DNA from: DASZUK01 sp035547695
GTDB lineage: Bacteria; Actinomycetota; Acidimicrobiia; Acidimicrobiales; RAAP-2
NCBI GenBank assembly: GCA_035547695.1
Contig: DASZUK010000062.1
Location: 124,001-188,000, forward strand
Length of the DNA stretch: 64,000 nucleotides
Direction: 5' to 3'
Shown piece after piece: positions 51,099 through 60,155 of this stretch. Position 1 is the stretch's first letter; every line of letters starts with the position of its first letter. The position numbers and the translations under genes are program-made. Under the pieces are notes generated by a model. That model saw nothing but the letters and a program-made list of their open reading frames with translations, did no database searches and was not told where the DNA came from.

Positions 51099-52127
51099 AT
51101 GCCCGAGGAACCGGTACCGGCGCCAGCGGTCATCGTCCTCGGGGCGTCCGCCGGCGGGGTCGAGGCCCTGTCGGCGGTGGTCGCCAACTTCCCGCCGGAC
51201 CTTCCCGCCGCCGTGATGGCGGTCCTGCACCTGCCCAGCAAGAGGTTCAGCGTGCTGCCGGCCATCCTGTCGCGGGCGGGGCCGCTCCCGGCGCGCCACC
51301 CGGCCGACGGGGAGCTGCTGGTGGCGGGGACCGTCTACGTCGCGCCGCCGGACCACCACCTGTCCATCCGGGACGGCCGCGCCCGGCTGGCGCGGGGGCC
51401 CCGGGAGTACGGCCACCGCCCGTCGGTGGACGTGCTGTTCCGGAGCGCCGCCGAGGCCTACGGCCCGGCTGCGTGCGGCGTCGTGCTGTCGGGCTACCTG
51501 GACGACGGGGCCGCGGGCCTCGCTGCCGTGCGGCGGGCCGGCGGGTTCACGATCGTCCAGGACCCGGAGGACGCGATCTTCCCGGACATGCCGACCGCGG
51601 CGGCGGAGCTGGTCCGGCCCGACGTGGTGTGCCCGGCGGCCGCCGTCTACCGGTGCCTGTCGGCCTGGCTCGACGGCGTGCGACGAGGTCCACCACCCCG
51701 ACCAGCGGCGGCCGTGCCCGATCCGCCCGACGAGGGCGGCCGACCCGAGATCGAGCCCACCGAGTTCACCTGCCCGGAGTGTGGTGGCACCCTCTGGCTG
51801 GCGGACGAGCACGGCGCCCTCCGGTACCGCTGCCGGGTCGGCCACGGCTACTCCGCCACCGGGCTCCTGGCGGGCAAGCAGGAGGCGCTCGAGGCGGCCC
51901 TGTGGTCGGCCGTCGTCGCCCTGGAGGAGCGCCGGGACCTCAACCGGCGGATACGCGACCGCCTCGGCGCCGGGGAGGGTCACCGGCGGGCGTACTACGA
52001 CCGCGAGATCATGGAGTCGGAGCGACGGGCCCAGGTGCTGCGCGACCTGTTCGAGGACCTCGTCGAGGCCGTGGAGGACGTCGGGGAAAAGGCGGGGGAG
52101 GACGTGGAGGAGGAAGAGGATGGCTGA
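51099..52127 (+). CDS. CheB-type protein-glutamate methylesterase with zinc-ribbon-like tail
   Basis: Protein of 342 residues without a receiver domain. Methylesterase domain: VIVLGASAGGVEAL (catalytic Ser), MAVLHLPSKRF (His), VVLSGYLDDGAAGLAA (Asp). Then a CPECGG / RCRVGHGYSA motif typical of stand-alone CheB proteins, and an acidic tail. The family removes methyl groups from chemoreceptors. No CheA, CheW or receptor is nearby, so it probably serves a non-chemotaxis sensory system. Overlaps cheR by eight bases. Confidence 0.88.
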   Translation: MPEEPVPAPAVIVLGASAGGVEALSAVVANFPPDLPAAVMAVLHLPSKRFSVLPAILSRAGPLPARHPADGELLVAGTVYVAPPDHHLSIRDGRARLARGPREYGHRPSVDVLFRSAAEAYGPAACGVVLSGYLDDGAAGLAAVRRAGGFTIVQDPEDAIFPDMPTAAAELVRPDVVCPAAAVYRCLSAWLDGVRRGPPPRPAAAVPDPPDEGGRPEIEPTEFTCPECGGTLWLADEHGALRYRCRVGHGYSATGLLAGKQEALEAALWSAVVALEERRDLNRRIRDRLGAGEGHRRAYYDREIMESERRAQVLRDLFEDLVEAVEDVGEKAGEDVEEEEDG

Positions 52128-53913
52128 GACCCCGACGAACGGGGACCTGAACGCCCTACTGCTCTATCTCCGGGACCAGCGCGGGTTCGACTTCACCGGG
52201 TACAAGCGGGCCAGCCTCAGCCGGCGGATCAACAAGCGGATGCAGGCGGTGGGCGCCGCGGACTACCAGGCGTACCTGGCCCTCCTCGAGGCGAACCCCG
52301 GCGAGTTCTCCGACCTGTTCAACACCATCCTGATCAACGTCACCGGGTTCCTCCGGGACCGGGAGGCCTGGGATTACGTCTCGGCCAGCGTCCTGCCGGA
52401 GATCATCGGACGGAAGGGGCCGACCGATCCCGTCAGGGTGTGGAGCGCCGGCTGCGCCTCCGGGGAGGAGGCGTACTCGCTGGCCGTCCTGCTGGCCGAG
52501 GCCCTCGGCGAGGAGCGGTTCCGCCGCAGCGTCAAGATCTACGCCACCGACGCCGACGAGGACGCCCTCACGTACGCCCGCCACGCCCGCTACACCGAGC
52601 GGGTCCTCACCCAGGCCTTCGGGGCGGAGCGGGTGAAGCGGTTCTTCGAGCTGGACGGCGGCACCGGCGTCTTCCGCCAGGACCTGCGCAACTCCCTCAT
52701 CTTCGGCCGCCACGACCTCATCCAGGACCCCCCGATCTCCCGCATCGACCTGCTCGTCTGCCGGAACACCCTGATGTACTTCACCGCGGACGCCCAGCGC
52801 CGGATCCTGACGTCGTTCCACTTCGCCCTCACCCACGGTGGGTACCTGTTCCTCGGCAAGTCCGAGGCCCTCGTCCGGCGCACCGACCTGTTCCAGTCGG
52901 TGGACAACCGTCAGCACGTGTTCCGCAAGGACGGCAGGACCCGCCATGAGCGGCTGGCCTACTCCGTCAGCCTGCCGACCCGGGCCTTCCAGGGCGCCCG
53001 CGACGACACCTGGCGGTACGCCGAGGCCGCGTTCGAGCTCAGCCCCACCGCCCAGATGGTGGTCAACCGGGCCGGGGTCCTGATCCTCACCAACCGCCAT
53101 GCCCGCGCCCTGTTCGGCATCGGCAGCGCCGACGTCGGCCGGCCGCTGCGCGACCTGGAGGTCTCCCACCGGCCCATCGACCTCCGGAGCCCGGTGGACC
53201 AGGTCCTCCGGGACCGCCGGCCGGTCATGATCGGGGACGTCCCCCTGGACCCCGAGGGGGGCGACGGCCAGTACCTCGACTTCCACCTGACGCCGATGGC
53301 CGACGCGTCCGGGGTCAACGCCGTGGGCATCACCGTGCTGGAGGTCGGGCGCTTCAAGCTGCTCCGGGACGAGTTGGAACGGTCCCAGGGCGAGCTGGAG
53401 TCCGCCTACGAGGAGCTGCAGTCGGCGGTGGAGGAGCTGGAGACCACCAACGAGGAGCTCCAGTCCACCAACGAGGAGCTGGAGAACACCAACGAGGAGC
53501 TGCGGGTCCGGACCGGGCAGTTGGACGAGGTCAACCAGTTCCTCCAGTCGGTGCTCAGCGGGCTCCAGTCCGGCGTCGTGGTCGTCAACCCGGAGCTACA
53601 GGTCCGGGAGTGGAGCCAGCAGGCGGAGGAGCTGTGGGGCCTCCGGGCCGACGAGGTCGACGGCCGCCACTTCCTCAACCTGGACATCGGCCTGCCCGTC
53701 GACCGGCTCAGGACCCCCATCCGGTCGGTGCTGGCCGACGGGTCGGTCCGACATCAGCTCACCGTCCCGGCGGTCAACCGTCGGGGGCGGGCGATCACCT
53801 GCGCGGTGACCGTCAGCCCCCTCATGGCCGAAGGTGCCGTGGTCGGCGCCATCCTCCTGATGGACGTGCTGCCCCCCCAGGAGGCCGTGGTGGGGCCCGA
53901 CGACAGGTCGTGA
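52120..53913 (+). CDS. CheR-type methyltransferase with coiled coil and PAS domains
   Basis: Protein of 597 residues. CheR part (1-270): FDFTGYKRASLSRRINKRM, VRVWSAGCASGEEAYSLAVL (SAM motif), DLLVCRNTLMYF. PAS about 300-410 (LSPTAQMVVNRAGVLILTN). Coiled coil about 412-470, rich in EEL repeats (LESAYEELQSAVEELETTN). A second PAS runs about 475-590. Such proteins are usually the front half of CheB/CheR-PAS-kinase chains; here the kinase is missing. ATG overlaps cheB. Confidence 0.88.
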   Translation: MAETPTNGDLNALLLYLRDQRGFDFTGYKRASLSRRINKRMQAVGAADYQAYLALLEANPGEFSDLFNTILINVTGFLRDREAWDYVSASVLPEIIGRKGPTDPVRVWSAGCASGEEAYSLAVLLAEALGEERFRRSVKIYATDADEDALTYARHARYTERVLTQAFGAERVKRFFELDGGTGVFRQDLRNSLIFGRHDLIQDPPISRIDLLVCRNTLMYFTADAQRRILTSFHFALTHGGYLFLGKSEALVRRTDLFQSVDNRQHVFRKDGRTRHERLAYSVSLPTRAFQGARDDTWRYAEAAFELSPTAQMVVNRAGVLILTNRHARALFGIGSADVGRPLRDLEVSHRPIDLRSPVDQVLRDRRPVMIGDVPLDPEGGDGQYLDFHLTPMADASGVNAVGITVLEVGRFKLLRDELERSQGELESAYEELQSAVEELETTNEELQSTNEELENTNEELRVRTGQLDEVNQFLQSVLSGLQSGVVVVNPELQVREWSQQAEELWGLRADEVDGRHFLNLDIGLPVDRLRTPIRSVLADGSVRHQLTVPAVNRRGRAITCAVTVSPLMAEGAVVGAILLMDVLPPQEAVVGPDDRS

Positions 53914-54003
53914 CGGCGGCGGCTGCCGTCCCGGCCGGCGGGGAACCCCGTCCCGGCTGACCCAGTCGGCCGGCCGGTCTCGGCCAGCCCGGCGTCGGCC
54001 AGC

Positions 54004-54420
54004 TCAGTCCCGGCTGATGGCAGCCACGAGGTCGCCGACCCGTTCCGGCGGGCAGGACCGGGCGATGTCGGCCTGGCTCACGATGCCGATGACCTCGTTG
54101 CCGTCGATGACCGGCAGGCGCCGCACCTTGTGGGCCTGCATGGTGCGGATGGCCTCGTCGACGTCGTCGTCGGCGCCGATGGTGAAGGCTTCCTGTCCCA
54201 CCAGCTCGCCCAGCGGGGTCGTCGCCGGGTCCTTGCCCCGGGCGACCACGTCCACCACGACGTCCCGGTCCGTCACCAGGCCGCGCAGCCGGCCGCTGGC
54301 GTCGCACACCGGCAAGGCGCCGATGGAAAGGTCCGCCATCCGCCTGGCCGCGTCGGCCGCGGTGGCGTCCTCCTTCAGGTAGTTGCTGCCCTCCGTCATG
54401 ATGTCCCGAGCCGTCGGCAT
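54004..54420 (-). CDS. CBS-pair protein
   Basis: Protein of 138 residues with two CBS motifs: ARDIMTEGSNYLKEDATAAD / ALPVCDASGRLRGLVTDRD and AFTIGADDDVDEAIRTMQ / RLPVIDGNEVIGIVSQADIA. This binds adenine nucleotides and is typical of actinobacterial stress proteins (HRP1-like). ATG has GGGAGGA upstream. A GTTG-N16-GGGTAC promoter lies about 105 bases upstream. Confidence 0.9.
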   Translation of the reverse strand: MPTARDIMTEGSNYLKEDATAADAARRMADLSIGALPVCDASGRLRGLVTDRDVVVDVVARGKDPATTPLGELVGQEAFTIGADDDVDEAIRTMQAHKVRRLPVIDGNEVIGIVSQADIARSCPPERVGDLVAAISRD

Positions 54421-54524
54421 GTGGTCCTCCCTTTGCTGCTCTGCTTCCCGTCCTGTCCTACCCGTTCTGGCTGTCCTGCCCCGTTCCGTCCTGCGTCCCT
54501 GCCCCGTTCTGTCCTGCGTCGCGC

Positions 54525-54550
54525 GTACCCCTGGTACGGCGGTTGCCAAC
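54525..54550 (-). promoter_or_regulatory. stress-sigma promoter of the CBS gene
   Basis: Minus strand GTTG (54547-54550), 16 bp, GGGTAC (54525-54530). The leader between it and the gene holds GGACGCAGGACGGAACGGGGCA-like direct repeats (about 54470-54520). Confidence 0.5.
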
Positions 54551-54683
54551 CGCGGATGTGGCGGCCGCCGGCCGCCAGCCGCCGGGCGAGGCGGCCCCGG
54601 TTTCGCGCCGGCCGGCCGGGGGTAGCGATGCCGAGGTAGCGATGGAGAGGCCCCGTCCACCGGAACCGAAGGAGGACGATGCG

Positions 54684-56243
54684 GTGCGGGTAGTCGTCGT
54701 GGGGGCCGAAGGCCCGCTCGGCCGGTTCATCACCGGCGCCCTGCCCGACCGGTCGATCACCCACGTGGTCAGCCTGGTCGGTGCGCCGGTGGCCGCGGCT
54801 GTGCCGGCCCGGGGGATCGGTGCGGCGTCCGGCCGGGTCCCGGCAGCCCCGCCGGCGCCGGCGGCGCCAACGGTGCCGGCGGGGGTCGAGCAGCACGTGG
54901 TGGACCTGGCCGGCGATCTGTCCAGATGGTTCGCGCACGCCGATGCGGTGGTCTATGCCGGCTGGCCGGTGAGCGCCGCCGCCGGGCGGCCGGGCCGACC
55001 TTCCGGAGCCCGCCGGCCCGTCCCACCGCTGGCGGTGCTCCGCGGCACCTGTGACGGTGCGGCCCGGGCCGAGGTCCGGACCGTGGTCGCCGGCACCTCC
55101 GGCGCGGTGTACCGGCGCGGTGGCGGCCCGGTCGACGGCGGCGGGCCGGTCGACGAGGACGGGGCGGTCGGCTCGTCGGGGCGCCCGGCCCCGGTGGCCC
55201 CGGTGGTTGAGGCGGTGGACGAGGCGGAGGGGGTGCTGGACGAGTTCGAGACCGCCCATCCGGCCATCCGGACCGTCCGGCTGCGGGCCGGCTGGGTGGT
55301 CGGATCGCCGGAGCCGGTCACGGCCAGGTGGCCGGCGGCGGCGCGGCGGCTGCTCGGCGTGGCGGTCCGCTGGAAAATCGGCCCCGACCTCGGCCGCCGG
55401 ACCGTCCAGCCGGTCCACGTCGCCGACTTCGCCGACGCCGTCCGCCGGGTGCTCACCGGGTCGGTGTCCGGCCCGTTCAACGTCGCCGCCGACCCGGTGG
55501 ACGCCGCCACCCTGGACCGGCTGCTCGGGTACCCCCGGGTGCGGGTGCCGGCGGACCGGCTGCTCCAGGCGTGGTCGCTGGCCGGCCGGCTGGGGCTGCC
55601 GGGGGCCGATCCCGAGCGGCTGCGGCTGGCCCTGGAGGCGCCGGAGCTGGACACCGGGCGGGCGAGGCGGCATCTGGGGTGGGCACCGGCGCATGCGACG
55701 GCCGACCTGTTGGAGGAGTGGCTGGACGCGGCGGCACCCGGGGGTCGGCCGGACCGGCGACGGGGGAGCCGGGCCCCGGCCCGGCCGGCCGGAGGGGCGG
55801 CGCCGGAACCTGGGGAGAACCCGTCGGCACCAGCCCTGGTCGCCCGGTACGAGGCGGCCCTGGCCGCCTTCGGCGACGAGGTGCACGCCGTCCGCGGCGA
55901 CCGGTGGGAGGCCACCACGGCATGGGACGGCTGGTCGGTGCTGGAGCTGGTGACGGCGGCCGCCAGAGACCAGTACCGGGTGGCCTTCCTCCTCGGCGGC
56001 GCCACCCCGGCGGCGGCGGAGGCCGCCGTCCCCGGGGACCCGCTCGGGTTCGTCCGGGCCGACGGCTGGGACCTGGCGGCGGAACGGGTCTCCCTGGCGG
56101 CGGCCGAGCTGGTCGGCGCCGGGGGCGGCGGCGACGGCGCGGTCACGCCGGTGCGGCGGCTCAACGACGTGCTCCCCGGCGCCCTGCACCGGCTGGAAGG
56201 GCTCCGGTCGGCGCTGGCGGAGGTGGCCGAAGGTGCCGGCTAG
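54684..56243 (+). CDS. NAD-dependent epimerase-like domain fused to a mycothiol-isomerase-type domain
   Basis: Protein of 519 residues. Residues 1-350 are an extended SDR: VRVVVVGAEGPLGRFITGAL (GxxGxxG), VVAGTSGAVYRRGG, VQPVHVADFADAVRRVL, FNVAADPVDAATL. Tyr/Lys of the usual active site are not obvious. Residues 385-515 resemble the four-helix DinB/maleylpyruvate-isomerase domain (ALVARYEAALAAFGDEVHAV, TAWDGWSVLELVTAAARDQY). I chose GTG 54684, eight bases after GGAGG; ATG 54642 is also open. Unusual fusion, substrate unknown. Confidence 0.75.
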   Translation: MRVVVVGAEGPLGRFITGALPDRSITHVVSLVGAPVAAAVPARGIGAASGRVPAAPPAPAAPTVPAGVEQHVVDLAGDLSRWFAHADAVVYAGWPVSAAAGRPGRPSGARRPVPPLAVLRGTCDGAARAEVRTVVAGTSGAVYRRGGGPVDGGGPVDEDGAVGSSGRPAPVAPVVEAVDEAEGVLDEFETAHPAIRTVRLRAGWVVGSPEPVTARWPAAARRLLGVAVRWKIGPDLGRRTVQPVHVADFADAVRRVLTGSVSGPFNVAADPVDAATLDRLLGYPRVRVPADRLLQAWSLAGRLGLPGADPERLRLALEAPELDTGRARRHLGWAPAHATADLLEEWLDAAAPGGRPDRRRGSRAPARPAGGAAPEPGENPSAPALVARYEAALAAFGDEVHAVRGDRWEATTAWDGWSVLELVTAAARDQYRVAFLLGGATPAAAEAAVPGDPLGFVRADGWDLAAERVSLAAAELVGAGGGGDGAVTPVRRLNDVLPGALHRLEGLRSALAEVAEGAG

Positions 56244-56886
56244 GTTCCACCTGCTCCGCCACGGCGGGACAGGACCGGGTGACTCCCTGGACCTGCTGGC
56301 CGCGGAGCGGGATGCCCTCGACCGGCTGCTCGGGGAGTGGTCGGCCACCCGCCCCGGGGTCCACGCGCCGGCCACAGCCGTGGTCACCAAGTGGGACCAC
56401 GGCACCCTCGGCAAGCTGTTGCTGGAACGAAGTGCGGTGTGGCTGGCCGCCCGGGAGGACGTGGCGAGGGCCCTCGACCGGGCCGGGCAGGAGGCCGCGG
56501 TGGGGGACCTGCGCGGCGACGCCGGCGAGCTGCGGTCCATCGTGGACCGGATGGACCGGGCCAGCCGCGGGGTGCAACCGATCTCCCTGGCCGTCTCCCC
56601 GGAGTTCGACGAGGCGGTGAGCCGGCTGGGGCAACAGGTGGCGTCCGGCGCCCTCCGCCCTGCGGCGGTGGCCGAGGCGGGGCGGGCCGTGGGCCCGTTC
56701 CGCGCCGACCTCCGCTCGGCGTCGTTCGTCCGCCGCCACGCCCCCACCCACCCGGGCCGCGGGCGCCGCCGCCCCCTGTCGGAGCGCCTGCACACCGCGC
56801 TCGACCGGCTGCGCGGCCTCCCCTGGGCGGAGAGCCCCCTGGCCGACCGGGCCATCGCGCAGCGCTACGACCAGGAACAGCCGTGA
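56233..56886 (+). CDS. helical protein, possibly degenerate hemerythrin/DUF-type
   Basis: Protein of 217 residues, largely helical. SLDLLAAERDALDRLLGEW and HGTLGKLLLERSAVWLAARE resemble one half of a hemerythrin-like four-helix bundle, but the His/Glu iron ligands are not complete. The tail is basic. GTG overlaps the epimerase-fusion stop and follows GGAGG. Probably cotranscribed with it. Function unknown. Confidence 0.65.
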   Translation: MPARFHLLRHGGTGPGDSLDLLAAERDALDRLLGEWSATRPGVHAPATAVVTKWDHGTLGKLLLERSAVWLAAREDVARALDRAGQEAAVGDLRGDAGELRSIVDRMDRASRGVQPISLAVSPEFDEAVSRLGQQVASGALRPAAVAEAGRAVGPFRADLRSASFVRRHAPTHPGRGRRRPLSERLHTALDRLRGLPWAESPLADRAIAQRYDQEQP

Positions 56887-57046
56887 GGGCGACCCGTCGC
56901 CCGCGCAGAGAGGATGGTGGCCACCGATGGCCGGTCCGTTGCGCGCCGTGGCGCTCGTCTGCAGCCTGAAGCCGTCGCCCGCCGAGTCATCGAAGGCCGT
57001 GCCGCCCCGCCGCCGGCCCGTCGACCGGCCACGGTGGGGGTCGCGG

Positions 57047-57589
57047 CTACTCGACGGCCACGAGCAGCGCCTTGCAGAAGGCGTCGAGGTCGTCCGGCCT
57101 GCGGCTGGAGATCAGGTTGCCGTCGACCACCACCTCCCGGTCCACCCAGTTGGCGCCGGCGTTCTCCAGGTCGGTGTGCAGGCTCGGCCACGAGGTGACC
57201 GTGCGGCCGGGCAGCACCCCGGCCTCCACCAGGGTCCAGGGGCCATGGCAGATCACGGCGACCGGCTTGTCGCGCTCGAAGAAGGCCCGGACGAACCCGA
57301 CGGCGTCGGCGTCCTGGCGGAGCCGGTCGGGGTTGGCCACCCCGCCGGGCAGCACCACGGCGTCGTACCGGTCCGGGTCGGCCTTCGCGGTCACGGTGTC
57401 GACGGCGAAGGTGTCGGCTTTGTCCAGGTGGTCGAAGGCCTGGGCCACCCCCTCTTCGGGGGCGATGAGCTCCGGGGTCCCGCCGGCGTCGACCACCGCC
57501 GCCCACGGCTTGGTGAGCTCGACCTGCTCGATGCCCTCGTTGGCCACCACGAAGGCGACGCGCTTTCCTTCCAATCGCCCCTTGGCCAT
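57047..57589 (-). CDS. PfpI/DJ-1 family stress protein
   Basis: Protein of 180 residues. KRVAFVVANEGIEQVELTKPW opening, YDAVVLPGGVANPDRLRQD, and nucleophile elbow VAVICHGPWTLVEAGVL (Cys about 113 followed by His). The family includes proteases and deglycases (YhbO-like). ATG has GGGAGGAG upstream. A GTTT-N15-GGGTAG promoter lies about 45-65 bases upstream. Confidence 0.92.
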   Translation of the reverse strand: MAKGRLEGKRVAFVVANEGIEQVELTKPWAAVVDAGGTPELIAPEEGVAQAFDHLDKADTFAVDTVTAKADPDRYDAVVLPGGVANPDRLRQDADAVGFVRAFFERDKPVAVICHGPWTLVEAGVLPGRTVTSWPSLHTDLENAGANWVDREVVVDGNLISSRRPDDLDAFCKALLVAVE

Positions 57590-57630
57590 GGCTCCTCCCT
57601 CTCCTTCGGTTCCGTTCCCCGTGTGTCGGG

Positions 57631-57655
57631 CTACCCGGCTGCCCCCGCCCCAAAC
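57631..57655 (-). promoter_or_regulatory. stress-sigma promoter of pfpI
   Basis: Minus strand GTTT (57652-57655), exactly 15 bp, GGGTAG (57631-57636). The best match in the window to GTTT-N15-GGGTA. Confidence 0.65.
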
Positions 57656-57680
57656 ACCGCGCCCGGTGAGCCGCCGGCGG

Positions 57681-58727
57681 TCAGGCCGCGGCCCGGACGG
57701 CGGCGGGCGTCACCGGCCCCTCGATCAGGTCGACGACCGCCTTCTCCACCGACCGGAGGGCCTCCGCCGTCATCCGGCCGTCCAGTGCCGGGAGGTCCCC
57801 CAGGTGGTCCCGGAGGGTCTCGCCGCTCTCGAACCGGTCGACGACCCGCGGGTCCACGTAGGACGAGCGGCAGACCGCGGGGGTGTTGCCGAGCTGCTCG
57901 GCGACGGCGGCCACCGCGGCGGCCACCGCCCGTCGTCGTCCGGTACCGGTGGCCGGGACGGGCTCCTTCCCGGCCAGGGCGGCGGCGGCCAGCACCGTGG
58001 CGGACCACGTGCGGAAGTCCTTGGCCGAGTACCCGTCCCCGGCCGCCTTGATGTAGGCGTTGACGTCGTCGGCGTGCACCGGCACCCACCGGCGGCCGTC
58101 CTTGTAGGCGAACAGGTTCGGGCCGCCCGAACGCCGCCTGCGCAGGGTGGCCACCACTTCCCGGGCCGCCGGGTCCCGGACCTCCAGCCGCCGCTCGATG
58201 GACCCCTTGGCGGGGTAGTCGAAGGCCATCACGTCGTCCCGGACGGTGACGTGCTCCTTGCGCAGGCTGGCCACCCCGAAGGTCTCGTGTTCCGCCGCGT
58301 ACTCCTCCCCGCCGATCCGGAAGAACCCGACGTCCAGGAGCCGCACGATGGTCGCCAGGACCCGGTCGCGGCCGAGCCCGTCGCCGGCCAGGTCGGCTTC
58401 GACGGCCCGGCGGAGCCGGGGAAGGACGCCGGCGAAGGCGAGGACCCGGTCGAACTTCTCCCGGTCCCGGTGCACCCGCCAGTCGTCGTGGTAGCGGTAC
58501 TGCCGCCGGCCGGCCGCGTCGGTCCCGACGGCCTGGATGTGGCCGTTCGGCCACGGGCAGATCCACACCTCCTCCCATGCCGGCGGCACCGCCAGGCCGC
58601 GGACCCGCCGGAGGGTCTCCTCGTCGGTGACCGGGGTCCCGTCGGCCTGGGCGTAGCTGAACCCCTTGCCGCGCCGGCGGCGCGAGATGCCCGGGGCGGA
58701 GCAGTCCGATCGGCGGAGGCGGGCCAT
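57681..58727 (-). CDS. type IB DNA topoisomerase
   Basis: Protein of 348 residues, size of bacterial/poxvirus-type topoisomerase IB. N-terminal domain RGKGFSYAQADGTPVTDEET and VWICPWPNGHIQAVGTDAAG, RRQYRYHDDWR. Catalytic domain: VRLLDVGFFRIGGEEYA (Arg region), SAKDFRTWSATVLAA (Lys/Arg) and CRSSYVDPRVVDRFESG (active-site Tyr). Relaxes DNA without ATP. ATG 58727 has no strong ribosome site. Located among stress genes. Confidence 0.9.
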   Translation of the reverse strand: MARLRRSDCSAPGISRRRRGKGFSYAQADGTPVTDEETLRRVRGLAVPPAWEEVWICPWPNGHIQAVGTDAAGRRQYRYHDDWRVHRDREKFDRVLAFAGVLPRLRRAVEADLAGDGLGRDRVLATIVRLLDVGFFRIGGEEYAAEHETFGVASLRKEHVTVRDDVMAFDYPAKGSIERRLEVRDPAAREVVATLRRRRSGGPNLFAYKDGRRWVPVHADDVNAYIKAAGDGYSAKDFRTWSATVLAAAALAGKEPVPATGTGRRRAVAAAVAAVAEQLGNTPAVCRSSYVDPRVVDRFESGETLRDHLGDLPALDGRMTAEALRSVEKAVVDLIEGPVTPAAVRAAA

Positions 58728-58848
58728 GACCCAGCTATCCCCACCTGCCGGGAGATCGATGCCCGGCGTGGCCGGACCGCCCACTGGGTACGGCCTCTCC
58801 GTACGGCGGGGGCAGGTCGCCGGCCGGGGCCGGCAGGGAGGTGCGCCG

Positions 58849-59118
58849 ATGGCCACGCAGAAGCAACGGGCGGCGGCACGGAAGAACGTCAAGAAGGCGA
58901 TCGCCGGGGCGAAGGCCAAGAAGTCGATCGCGTCCATGCCCAAGCGGACCCGCACCGCCCTCGGGAAGCAGGGAGCGGCGGTGGCGCAGCGGAAGCGGAC
59001 CGGTGCCTCGGGACCGAAGACCCGGCAGGAGCTCTACGACGAGGCCCGCCGCCGCAACGTGGCCGGACGGTCGAAGATGGGGCGGGCCGAGCTGGCCCGG
59101 GCGCTGGGGCACGAATAG
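58849..59118 (+). CDS. small basic protein with Rho-N/SAP-like C-terminus
   Basis: Protein of 89 residues. The first ~55 are Lys/Arg/Ala-rich (RKNVKKAIAGAKAKKSIA). The C-terminus LYDEARRRNVAGRSKMGRAE then LARAL matches the Rho N-terminal/SAP-like helical motif. It probably binds nucleic acid. ATG has GGGAGG upstream. A GGGTAC box is about 60 bases upstream. Confidence 0.7.
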   Translation: MATQKQRAAARKNVKKAIAGAKAKKSIASMPKRTRTALGKQGAAVAQRKRTGASGPKTRQELYDEARRRNVAGRSKMGRAELARALGHE

Positions 59119-59157
59119 CCCGGTGCCCGGTGCCGGCGTCCGGTCAGCGCGGTTCGG

Positions 59158-59364
59158 TCAGCGCGGGGGGTCCTCGTCCGGCTCCACCCGTTCGGCGTCC
59201 TCCGGGAGCACCTCCTCCTCGGGCTCGCCCACCGGGAGGTCCTGCTCTGCCGCGTCCGCCTCGGGGACCTCGGCCGGGTGGGGCCGACCGCCCCAGGGGT
59301 CGGGGTCCGCCGGGAGCGCCTGCTCCAGCCGGTCGGCCTCGGGAACCGGATCGCGCTCAGTCAT
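59158..59364 (-). CDS. small acidic protein
   Basis: Protein of 68 residues, very rich in Glu, Asp and Pro (EPEEEVLPEDAERVEPDED). No domain recognised. ATG with GGAAGGGGC upstream; convergent with the basic protein gene. May be disordered. Confidence 0.45.
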   Translation of the reverse strand: MTERDPVPEADRLEQALPADPDPWGGRPHPAEVPEADAAEQDLPVGEPEEEVLPEDAERVEPDEDPPR

Positions 59365-59416
59365 GCCCCTGCCCCTTCCCTGGACCGAGGGACGGCACAC
59401 CTGCCTGCGGGGTGGG

Positions 59417-59441
59417 GTGTGGCCGGTGCCGCAGGGGGTAG
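59417..59441 (+). promoter_or_regulatory. stress-sigma promoter of the hemerythrin gene
   Basis: GTGT (59417-59420), 15 bp, GGGTAG (59436-59441), about 124 bases before the start codon. Confidence 0.5.
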
Positions 59442-59564
59442 GTCCCCTGGGTCGGCGTCTCCCGTCGCCGGAGTGGGGCGGCGGGTCGTGCCGGCGTGAC
59501 GGCACCTGCAACCGGGAGGGCCGCTGTCGCCGGAAGGGCGGCGGCCACCGAAAGGAGGATGGGC

Positions 59565-60107
59565 ATGGCTCAGGATATCCTCGATGAGCTCCGGCACGAC
59601 CACGACGAGGTCCGGGAGCTGTTCGACCGTGTCGAATCGGCGCAGGGGGACCGGCGCCAGGAACTGTTCCAGCAACTGGTCGGGGAGTTGATCCGTCACG
59701 AGGTGGCCGAGGAGGAGATCCTCCGACCCATCAGCACCCGCGACGCCGGCAAGGCCATCGCCAACGCCCGCAACAAGGAGGAGAGCGAGGCCGAGACGCT
59801 CCTGAAGGAGATGGAGCGCCTGGACGTGGGCTCTGCGGCGTTCGACCAGAAGCTCGGAAGGCTGCGCCGGAAGGTGGAGCAGCACGCGGAGGCCGAGGAG
59901 CAGAAGGAGTTCCCCCGCGTGCAGCAGAAGGAGTCTGCCGACATGCTCCGCAAGATGGGCACGGCGTACGAGATGGCCAAGAAGGCCGCGCCGACCAGGC
60001 CCCACCCGTCCACCCCGAACACCGCGGGCGCCAACATGCTCGTCGGACCGTTCGCCGCGGTGATGGACCGGGCCCGCGACGCGGTCCGCTCTGCGATGAA
60101 GGGGTGA
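59565..60107 (+). CDS. hemerythrin HHE-domain protein
   Basis: Protein of 180 residues. Iron ligands fit HHE cation-binding domains: LRHDHDEVRELFDRVE, LIRHEVAEEEIL, and RKVEQHAEAEEQKEFPRVQ. It may bind O2, NO or sense oxidants through a di-iron site. ATG 59565 lies six bases after AAAGGAGG; ATG 59559 is too close. Downstream of a stress-sigma promoter. Confidence 0.9.
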   Translation: MAQDILDELRHDHDEVRELFDRVESAQGDRRQELFQQLVGELIRHEVAEEEILRPISTRDAGKAIANARNKEESEAETLLKEMERLDVGSAAFDQKLGRLRRKVEQHAEAEEQKEFPRVQQKESADMLRKMGTAYEMAKKAAPTRPHPSTPNTAGANMLVGPFAAVMDRARDAVRSAMKG

Positions 60108-60155
60108 TCGGCGGGCCGTTGCGCCCCCGGGCCGGCCCGGCGAGACTGTGCCGTC

